Shown here piece by piece: positions 6,435 to 13,221 of a stretch of 18,688 bases of DNA. This stretch comes from Paraktedonobacter sp035294465 (lineage in GTDB: Bacteria; Chloroflexota; Ktedonobacteria; Ktedonobacterales; Ktedonobacteraceae). Where the stretch lies: contig DATGKW010000214.1 of NCBI GenBank assembly GCA_035294465.1, forward strand, positions 1-18,688, in the 5' to 3' direction. Under the pieces are notes generated by a model, which searched no databases, was not told the DNA's origin, and saw nothing but the letters and a program-made list of their open reading frames with translations. Made by a program: the position numbers and the translations under genes. Position 1 is the stretch's first letter. Each line of letters begins with the position of its first letter.

Positions 6435-9434
6435 ATGGCGCAGATAGTCGCGACCAGGCCGTCAGAACCGCGTAAGGTCCAACCGAAGCCGCATGTGCGT
6501 AGCGGGACTCGCTCAACATTCTCTTCCGTCGTGACGCTGGCGCGCTGGCAGTTCCACCAGACCTGGCGTTTCCTGCTGGTGATCGGCGTGGGAATGCTGC
6601 TCGCGGTCACGCTGGTCTGCGCCATACCCCTCTATGTGCAGGTTTCGCTCAGCGCCGGTCTGCGCCATACCCTGGCGGAGAATCCGCAGAACGAGTACCT
6701 CACCATTTCCGCGCAAAGCTCGCTTTTTTCCAGTGACGAGTTACAAAGTGTGCAACTACAGTTGACGCAGATGGTGCGGAGCGAGCTAGGAGCTACGACT
6801 ACAGGATCACCGGCTCTTTCTGTACAGATTCCCGCGATCACTGTAACTTCAACATCTTTTTCAACGGCGATGATGCAGCTCGTCGGGACCGATACGCGCC
6901 AGGCGGCCAGGCACGTCAGGCTTTTGCGCGGTCGCCTGCCCGCGCCCACCAGCGGGAACACCATTGAGTTCGCGGCCGTTGCCCAGGGCCAGAAGGATCT
7001 CAACCTGCAACTGAACAAAACTTTTGCCCTTCCATTCGGTCTGGAGCAATCCGGTCAGCCGATTACGAACCATATAGATCTCCGGCTGGTTGGCATCATT
7101 GCGCCAACCGATGGCAGCGATATTTTCTGGCACGGAGAGACATTTGAGCCAGGCGTTTACCTTACGCAGGAAAATTTGCCGGTTCTGGTTTCCAACAGCG
7201 AGTTAATAAATGTTCTGGATGATTTGTCCTCGACGGCCCAACAATTCTACCCGCCGGCGCGTTTTGTCGTACCAGTGAGCATCTACTGGTACTATGCGTT
7301 CGATTTCTCTCACCTGGATATCAACCATCTCTCAGATTTGACGAGCAGCCTGACGCAGGTGCTGACCACCATTTCAAATAATCCCCAGGTGCCTCCCTAT
7401 ATTGTAGGAACCACTTCTCTTGGCCCATTGAGCGTTTTGCAGAGTTATACCGACCGCGTTACGGTGATTAAACTGCCGATTTCGTGCCTGGCGTATCTGA
7501 TCGCGGGGCTGGTACTCTTCTTCGCGTTGCTCATGACCGATGTACTGGTAGAGCGGCAGATGGAGGTGATCACACTGCTGCGCAGTCGCGGGGCCAGCGC
7601 GCGCCAAATTTTCGGCTCGTTGTTTGGCCAGGGCGTGGGCCTGGGATTACTCGTCTTGCTGGCCGGTCCGCTCCTGGCTATTCTGCTGGTGATCGGGCTG
7701 GCGAATTTCACCATGACAGCCGGCAGCTTGCAAGCGCTCAATCTGCTGACTGATGGCCCGCTGGCTGTGGCTCAGGGGCAGCTCCAGCGTGCTCTGCTGA
7801 TCGTGGGTATTGCCTTGCTGGGCATGATCTGGTACATCTGGCGCGCGCTGCGCAGCAGTATCCTGATGCAGCGGCGTGAAAATGCACGCGCAAGCCAGCA
7901 GCCGTTCTGGATGCGTTTCAAGCTGGATGTAATCGCGGCGGTAATCGCGCTGAGCGGCTTCGGCTTCTCGCTCTATATTGCCAGTCCTGGGGTGCTGGAT
8001 GTGTACACGCGCACACTGGTTTTACCTCTGACCTCGCTGGTGGGTGTGCTTTTTCTACTGTTGAGTTTTCTATTGCTCTTTTTGCGTATCTTGCCGCGAC
8101 TTTTGCGGCTGGGGGAGCACATGGCAGCTCGCAGGCGCGGAGCAGCTCCTGTGCTGGCTCTGGCGCAACTGGCTCGTGCCCCGCGCCAATCGCTGCGTAT
8201 GACCCTGCTGTTCGCTCTGGCCATTGCTTTCGCCCTGTTTACCCTGGCCTTCGACCAGACGGAGGCGCAGCGCCTAGCGGACATCACGGTGTATCAGGTG
8301 GGCAGTGACTTTAGCGGCACCATCCCAAGCGTACTGGGCAGCGATACCCCTGGCCAGCAAATCGCCTACTATCGGGGCATCAAGGGCATTACATCAGTAA
8401 CGATAGGCTCGGTGCTGCAGATGGAGGGGGGAAGCAACCAGAACGTGACAATTGCCCTGGACGCGGTCGATAGCAGCACCTACGCCAGCACGATCTACTG
8501 GCCAGTGCAGGACAGTAGTCAGTCCATCGGGCAGTTAATGAGGATATTGCAGGCCGGGCGGGCTGAGGCGGAGATGCGCAATGTCATTCCGGCTATCATC
8601 GACGACGCGGCCGCTCAATCTCTGGGGCTGAGCGTTGGACAGCAGTTTGTGCTGGCAGATTTTCACGGCCCGATGAATTTCATGGTGGTGGGCATCGTGC
8701 AGTATCTGCCCACGATCTACGATACGGCCGGCGGGACCGGTTCAGATACGTCTATTCCCCAGGGCGGCGTGCTGGTCGATTTCCAGACATATAGCGATGT
8801 GGCCCTGGCAGTGAACGAGAACGGAGTGAGCGCGACGAATGTCTGGTTGCGCGCCAGCTCGCGGCCAGCGGATCTGGCGAGCGCGCGCCGCGCCCTGTTC
8901 ACGGGAACGTACGCACTGGAGAATGGAGAGGATCGGCGCGCGCTCGCCCGCAGTCTGGCCGGTGATCCGCTCTACACTGCCTTGCTCGGCATTCTGGCGA
9001 TAGGAGCGGGTATCACGCTGCTTCTGGGCACCCTGAGCACCCTGTTGGTGTTGTGGTGGAACGCGCGCAGCCGGCAAACCAGCTTCGCCGTCTTGCGCGC
9101 GCTGGGCTGCGAGCCGGCTCAAATCGCGCGCGTCCTGCTCTGGGAGCAGGGCATTGTCTATGGCACGGGATTGATTCTGGGTCTGCTGCTGAGCGTTGTC
9201 TTTGCTCTGTTGATCCTGCCGGCCTTCATTTTCTCGCCACTGGAGAATGCCAGCTCTGCGGAAACCTTCTATCTTGCTCAAAGTGTCCCGGCGGTGCGGA
9301 TGGTAATCCCTCTCTGGCCCACGCTCGGCCTGCTGGCTGGACTGACTATCGTGTGCTCACTCGCTCTGGCGCTCACGTTGCGGGTGGTGATTCGCACGCG
9401 CATCGGCCAGACCCTGCGTATAGATGAGGGTTAA
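6435..9434 (+). CDS. FtsX/MacB-type ABC transporter permease, 10 TM (permease 2)
   Basis: The 999-residue protein has the same plan as permease 1: cytoplasmic tail ~1-45, TM1 ~46-68, extracytoplasmic domain 1 ~70-342, TM2 ~347-370, coupling loop LLRSRGASARQIF (~381-393), TM3 ~399-422, TM4 ~452-470, TM5 ~497-517, TM6 ~526-555, TM7 ~588-606, extracytoplasmic domain 2 ~607-844, TM8 ~846-873, loop SFAVLRALGCEPAQIA (~883-898), TM9 ~906-933 and TM10 ~957-985. Domain 1 keeps the FWHG (231-234) and WYYAFDFSHLDINHL (285-299) motifs shared by all three permeases. The ribosome site AGGATAGGA overlaps the ATPase 2 stop codon, pointing to translational coupling. It is much closer to permease 3 than to permease 1. 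The substrate is not evident. Confidence 0.92.
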   Translation: MAQIVATRPSEPRKVQPKPHVRSGTRSTFSSVVTLARWQFHQTWRFLLVIGVGMLLAVTLVCAIPLYVQVSLSAGLRHTLAENPQNEYLTISAQSSLFSSDELQSVQLQLTQMVRSELGATTTGSPALSVQIPAITVTSTSFSTAMMQLVGTDTRQAARHVRLLRGRLPAPTSGNTIEFAAVAQGQKDLNLQLNKTFALPFGLEQSGQPITNHIDLRLVGIIAPTDGSDIFWHGETFEPGVYLTQENLPVLVSNSELINVLDDLSSTAQQFYPPARFVVPVSIYWYYAFDFSHLDINHLSDLTSSLTQVLTTISNNPQVPPYIVGTTSLGPLSVLQSYTDRVTVIKLPISCLAYLIAGLVLFFALLMTDVLVERQMEVITLLRSRGASARQIFGSLFGQGVGLGLLVLLAGPLLAILLVIGLANFTMTAGSLQALNLLTDGPLAVAQGQLQRALLIVGIALLGMIWYIWRALRSSILMQRRENARASQQPFWMRFKLDVIAAVIALSGFGFSLYIASPGVLDVYTRTLVLPLTSLVGVLFLLLSFLLLFLRILPRLLRLGEHMAARRRGAAPVLALAQLARAPRQSLRMTLLFALAIAFALFTLAFDQTEAQRLADITVYQVGSDFSGTIPSVLGSDTPGQQIAYYRGIKGITSVTIGSVLQMEGGSNQNVTIALDAVDSSTYASTIYWPVQDSSQSIGQLMRILQAGRAEAEMRNVIPAIIDDAAAQSLGLSVGQQFVLADFHGPMNFMVVGIVQYLPTIYDTAGGTGSDTSIPQGGVLVDFQTYSDVALAVNENGVSATNVWLRASSRPADLASARRALFTGTYALENGEDRRALARSLAGDPLYTALLGILAIGAGITLLLGTLSTLLVLWWNARSRQTSFAVLRALGCEPAQIARVLLWEQGIVYGTGLILGLLLSVVFALLILPAFIFSPLENASSAETFYLAQSVPAVRMVIPLWPTLGLLAGLTIVCSLALALTLRVVIRTRIGQTLRIDEG

Positions 9435-9508
9435 ACGAGCGAAAAACGCCGGGTCAATTGAGCGCATCTTGATGGTAAAGTAATCGTCAGAAGAGCGAGA
9501 GAAGTACT

Positions 9509-12508
9509 ATGGCACAAACAATCATGTCCAGGCCATTCGAGCCACGCCAGACAGCGCCAAAGGGGCGCGCGCGTAGCGGGTCTCGCTCAACTGTGTCTTC
9601 GGTGGTGATGCTGGCCCGCTGGCAACTGAGGCAGACATGGTATTTGCTGCTCGTGATTGGCATGGGGATGCTGCTGGCTGTGATCCTGGTCTGCGCGGTT
9701 TCCCTTTACACCCAGGTCGCGACGAGCGCAGGGATACGGCACGCGGTAGCGGAAAACCCGCAAAATCTCTTTATTACTGTCCATGCGCGGAGCCAGCTCT
9801 TTTCTGCTTCCCAGGTGAAGACTTTCCAGAAAGGACTGACAGATCTTATACGGAATGACCTGGGAGCGATGGTATCAAGTTCCCCTGATCTCTCTGTGCA
9901 GATTTCTGCGCTGAACGTGACCCCGACCAACTCGTTACAGGTCATCGGGGCGGATATGAGCCGGGCTGCGAGCCATCTCAAAGTGCTGCAAGGGCGCTTG
10001 CCCGCGGCGAATAGCGGGAATACGCTTGAATTTGCGGTGGTTGCGCAGGGGCAAAAAGATCTTGGCTTGCAATTGAACAGGAACTTTGCCCTGCCTTACG
10101 CCCTGGTAAGTCCATTGGATCAGCTGATCGTGAGCCGGTTGAATTTCCGGCTGGTTGGCGTCGTCGCGTCGCCCAACCCTGATGACCTGTTTTGGCATGG
10201 AGAGAGCTTGCTGCCGGTAACTACGATTAAAGGGCTATTCGCCTTTGAGACGGTGCCGATACTCGTTTCTAACAGTGAATTGATGGCTGCTTTAAGCCAG
10301 ATCTCCTCCCTGCATCCTGCACAGGACAGTAACGCGAATGTTGGTAATTCTCCCGATATCTTCTGGTACTATCCTATAGATTTCTCACATGTAGATATTC
10401 ATCACCTGCCGAATTTGATAAGTGGGGTGACGGCAGTCTTGACCGGCGTCGGCAGCAACCTTGATGCACCGCCCTCTGTGATAGACACGACTGTGACGGG
10501 ATCGCTGAACGCTTTGCAGGATTATCGTAATCGAGTCACCGTTCTTCAGCTATCAACCACTTATCTGGCATATTTGATCGCCGGGCTGTTGCTCTTCTTT
10601 GTATTGCTGATGATGGGCGTGCTGGTGGAGCGGCAGATGGAGGCAATCACGCTGCTGCGCAGTCGGGGAGCCAGCGCACGCCAGGTCTTCGGCTCGCTAC
10701 TGGGCCAGGGAGTCGGCGTCGGACTGCTGGCCTTTGTGGCGGGTCCGCTGCTGTCTGTTCCGCTGGTCGCCGTGCTGGTCAACCTCACGCTAGTGCCGGG
10801 GGATCGCTATGCCTTTGGTCAGGTGATCGGCGCTCCACTCGCTACTCTGCAAAATCAGTTCAACGGCGATATGCTGGTCGTGGGTGTCGGGCTGCTAGGC
10901 ATGATCTGGTCGATCTGGCAGGTGCTCCATAGCAATGTCCTGGTGCAGAAGCGCGAGAGCGCGCGGGCGAGCCGACCGCCGTTCTGGATGCGTTTTAAGC
11001 TGGATGCTGTCGCGGCGATCATTGCCCTGGCCAGTTTCGGCTTTTCGCTCTACATCGCCGGTCCGGGCGTGCTGAATATACAAACACGTGTGCTGATCCT
11101 GCCTTTGACCTCGATGGTGGGCGTACTCTTTCTGCTGCTGTGCTGCTTGTTACTTTTCCTGCGTATCTTTCCGTATCTCTTGCGACTGGGGGAGCGTATG
11201 GTGGCGCGCAAACGCGGGGTGGCTCCCGTGCTGGCTCTGGCGCAGCTGGCCCGCTCGCCCCGCCAGCCATTGCGCCTGACTCTGCTGTTTTCCCTGGCCG
11301 TCGCTTTTGCTCTGTTTACCTTGATCTACGCTCAAAGCGAAGCGCAGCGTCTGGTCCGTATCTCTGAGTATCAGGTAGGCAGCGATTTCAGTGGCACCAT
11401 ACCGGCGTTGCTGGCTGGAGACAGCTGGAATCAGCAGATGGCTTTCTATCGGAGCCTCAAAGGGGTGACGTCTGTTACCCTGGGCACGACCGTCTTTATG
11501 GCGGGGGGAAGCAACGGGGCTACGTTTGCCCTGGCTGCGGTCGATAGCAGTACCTATGCGAAGACGATGTATTGGACAACGCAGGACAGCAGCCAGCCTA
11601 TCGGGCGGTTGACCGGCAAACTGCTGGCCGAGCGGAACGAGGCCGAAGCAAAGGAGGTCATTCCGGCTATCATCGATGACGCGGCGGCCCAATCGCTGGG
11701 GGTGGGCATTGGACGCCGCTTTGTGCTGGCGGACTATCACGGCCCGGTCAACTTCGTGGTAGTAGGCATTGTCCACAATTTGCCCACGATCTACGATACA
11801 GCCGGCGGAGCAGGATCGGATACCTCGATTGTCCAGGGGGGCGTGCTGGTCGATTTTCAGACCTATAGCGCGGTGGCCCTGGCTCTCTACGAGGAGGGAG
11901 TGGACGCGACAAATGTATGGGTGCGAACCGATGGACGACCGGCGACCCTGGGAAGCGTGCGTGGCCTTCTGTTCAACGGAAACTATGCCCTGAGCAATGG
12001 TCTGGACAGGCAAGCGCTGTTTCAGAGCCTGGCGACCGATCCGCTTTACCTGGTGGTTCTCAATGTTCTGGGGGTTGGGACGGTCGTGGCGCTCTTGTTG
12101 GGGCTGATGGGCAATCTGCTGGCGGTGTGGTGGAATGCGCGCAGCCGGCGGATCAGTTTCGCCATTCTAAGGGCGCTGGGCTGCGAACCGGCTCAGATTG
12201 TCCACGCCCTGCTCTGGGAGCAGGGAATTGTCTACGGCGTCGGGCTGGCGCTAGGGACAATCGTGGGCCTGGTTCTCTCCCTACTGCTGGTGCCGGCCTT
12301 CGTCTTCTCGCCACTGGAAAATGCTAGCTCGACCGAGGCATTCTATCTTGCCCAGAGCACGCCAGCGGTGCAGACAGCGATTCCTCTCTGGTCAATCGTG
12401 AGCCTGCTGGTCGGGCTGGTCGTGGCCTGCGCGCTCGCCCTGGCAATCATGCTGCGCGTCGTGATCCAGCCGCAGGTTAGCCAGACGTTGCGTGTCAGTG
12501 AGGATTAG
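9509..12508 (+). CDS. FtsX/MacB-type ABC transporter permease, 10 TM (permease 3)
   Basis: This tandem paralogue of permease 2 has exactly the same length, 999 residues. Architecture: TM1 ~46-68, extracytoplasmic domain 1 with FWHG (228-231) and WYYPIDFSHVDIHHL (286-300), TM2-TM4 (~350-472) with coupling loop LLRSRGASARQVF, TM5-TM7 (~498-608), extracytoplasmic domain 2, and TM8-TM10 (~846-985) with loop SFAILRALGCEPAQIV. From about residue 673 to the end it aligns with permease 2 without gaps. It begins 74 bp after permease 2, the widest gap in the cassette, with only a modest ribosome site (GAGAGAAG, ~6 bases before the ATG). It has no ATPase gene of its own, so it probably shares one of the two upstream ATPases or forms a heteromer with permease 2. 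A strong hairpin follows the stop. Confidence 0.92.
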   Translation: MAQTIMSRPFEPRQTAPKGRARSGSRSTVSSVVMLARWQLRQTWYLLLVIGMGMLLAVILVCAVSLYTQVATSAGIRHAVAENPQNLFITVHARSQLFSASQVKTFQKGLTDLIRNDLGAMVSSSPDLSVQISALNVTPTNSLQVIGADMSRAASHLKVLQGRLPAANSGNTLEFAVVAQGQKDLGLQLNRNFALPYALVSPLDQLIVSRLNFRLVGVVASPNPDDLFWHGESLLPVTTIKGLFAFETVPILVSNSELMAALSQISSLHPAQDSNANVGNSPDIFWYYPIDFSHVDIHHLPNLISGVTAVLTGVGSNLDAPPSVIDTTVTGSLNALQDYRNRVTVLQLSTTYLAYLIAGLLLFFVLLMMGVLVERQMEAITLLRSRGASARQVFGSLLGQGVGVGLLAFVAGPLLSVPLVAVLVNLTLVPGDRYAFGQVIGAPLATLQNQFNGDMLVVGVGLLGMIWSIWQVLHSNVLVQKRESARASRPPFWMRFKLDAVAAIIALASFGFSLYIAGPGVLNIQTRVLILPLTSMVGVLFLLLCCLLLFLRIFPYLLRLGERMVARKRGVAPVLALAQLARSPRQPLRLTLLFSLAVAFALFTLIYAQSEAQRLVRISEYQVGSDFSGTIPALLAGDSWNQQMAFYRSLKGVTSVTLGTTVFMAGGSNGATFALAAVDSSTYAKTMYWTTQDSSQPIGRLTGKLLAERNEAEAKEVIPAIIDDAAAQSLGVGIGRRFVLADYHGPVNFVVVGIVHNLPTIYDTAGGAGSDTSIVQGGVLVDFQTYSAVALALYEEGVDATNVWVRTDGRPATLGSVRGLLFNGNYALSNGLDRQALFQSLATDPLYLVVLNVLGVGTVVALLLGLMGNLLAVWWNARSRRISFAILRALGCEPAQIVHALLWEQGIVYGVGLALGTIVGLVLSLLLVPAFVFSPLENASSTEAFYLAQSTPAVQTAIPLWSIVSLLVGLVVACALALAIMLRVVIQPQVSQTLRVSED

Positions 12509-12509
12509 G

Positions 12510-12562
12510 TTGTAGTGAGATGCGAGCAATGCACCCTGGCATCCTCTCGTACCTCACTACAA
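12510..12562. terminator. hairpin at the end of the ABC cassette, possibly bidirectional
   Basis: Two bases after the stop of permease 3, TTGTAGTGAGATGCGAG pairs with CTCGTACCTCACTACAA with two imperfect positions, and ATGC/GCAT inside the loop lengthens the structure. No clear U-run follows on either side. It lies between convergent genes (permease 3 and the DUF2795 gene) and could act on both. Confidence 0.6.
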
Positions 12563-12603
12563 GCTCATTTGAAGCAGCGGAGTCGCAGAACGCAGGAAGA
12601 CTT

Positions 12604-12828
12604 CTAGTGTTTCGACTGACCGGCGCGTTGAATGCTATTTTTGATCTCTTCAGGAGAATTGAACGTCTTATCGGGCAGCGCTTGCTGCATCGCGTTGACG
12701 ATCTGCTGATTTGCCCCGGCCCGCTGAGCCTGCGTAACAAGCTCATTCTTGTCCAATGGATAAGGTAGGGAACTCAATACCTTATCGAGCATTCCTCCCA
12801 CGTTCAGCTGATTATAGTCAATCTGCAT
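12604..12828 (-). CDS. DUF2795-family small protein
   Basis: This is a 74-residue cytoplasmic protein with no signal peptide or membrane segment. Residues ~21-66 match the DUF2795 pattern: YPLDKNELVTQAQRAGANQQ, then a short helix, LPDKTF and SPEEI. The family is common in Actinobacteria and Chloroflexota; its biochemical role is unknown to me, so none is assigned. The start is supported by GGAAAAGG shortly before the ATG. The gene converges on the ABC cassette and diverges from the penicillin-binding protein gene. Its leader carries two tandem hairpins, one covering part of the ribosome site, suggesting post-transcriptional control. I found no convincing promoter for it. Confidence 0.8.
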   Translation of the reverse strand: MQIDYNQLNVGGMLDKVLSSLPYPLDKNELVTQAQRAGANQQIVNAMQQALPDKTFNSPEEIKNSIQRAGQSKH

Positions 12829-12835
12829 AGCACCT

Positions 12836-12870
12836 TTTCCTTTCGGAAATACGCACGAGTTTTTCTCGTG
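12836..12870 (-). promoter_or_regulatory. two tandem hairpins in the DUF2795 mRNA leader
   Basis: On the minus strand the leader reads CACGAG-AAAAA-CTCGTG (12854-12870), a perfect 6-bp stem, then four bases, then TTTCC-GAAA-GGAAA (12836-12849), a perfect 5-bp stem capped by a GNRA tetraloop. The 3' arm of the second stem overlaps the purine-rich ribosome site (AAAAGG, 12833-12838) just before the start codon at 12828. Confidence 0.5.
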
Positions 12871-13097
12871 GTTAACATCCTCCCTGACAACTCTTTATCC
12901 TGTGGGTATCCTACACCCCTGGTTGCACAGAAACATGTACATATATGTATGTATGTATGAAATCTCTCTCCTGAACTTTTGTTTCCTCTTGCCAGAGCAT
13001 TCGCGCGCCTGCGGACACGATGGAGATCGAGTTCACCGTGATGATAACGCAGATTATGAATATATAGTATTAAATGTATTGATATAAGCAAAATCTT

Positions 13098-13127
13098 TTG
13101 ACTCATTTAGTGAGCTTTTGCTATACT
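13098..13127 (+). promoter_or_regulatory. sigma-70-type promoter of the penicillin-binding protein gene
   Basis: TTGACT (13098-13103) and TATACT (13122-13127) are separated by 18 bases, each hexamer one base from consensus. Transcription should start near 13134. The elements lie inside an interrupted inverted repeat (13087-13122: AGCAAAA/TTTTGCT outside, CTCA/TGAG inside) that could be an operator. Confidence 0.75.
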
Positions 13128-13221
13128 TAGAACCAGAGGGGGCAAGATGGAAGGGGTTAATTGCACGCTTCTGTGTACAATCTCGTTGTTTCCTGAAAGA
13201 GGGGTTAGAAAGGAATGTGGG

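Larger units (their letters stand above)
12829..13221. other. divergent intergenic region, DUF2795 gene / penicillin-binding protein gene
   Basis: The stretch holds the hairpin leader of the DUF2795 gene (12836-12870), a short TATG tetranucleotide tract (~12944-12960), an AT-rich stretch (~13058-13088) and the penicillin-binding protein promoter (13098-13127). If the alternative ATG at 13147 is used for that gene, the region shrinks to 12829-13146. I see no additional gene. Confidence 0.6.

Noticed and set aside
9435..9508. Separate promoter for permease 3 in the 74-bp gap
   Set aside because: No pair of hexamers with acceptable spacing is visible; co-transcription with permease 2 is simpler.
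11150..12013. 287-codon open frame antisense to permease 3
   Set aside because: A similar shadow frame appears at the equivalent place in permease 2, reflecting coding constraint on the sense strand rather than a gene.
12944..12960. TATG tetranucleotide repeat as a phase-variation tract
   Set aside because: Only about four units, not placed between promoter elements or within a coding frame; too short to support slippage control.
12804..13106. Possible upstream reading frame in the DUF2795 leader (ATG just after GGGAGG near 12885, minus strand)
   Set aside because: The purine run touches the ATG with no spacing, the peptide is not recognisable, and the frame overlaps the DUF2795 start out of frame.
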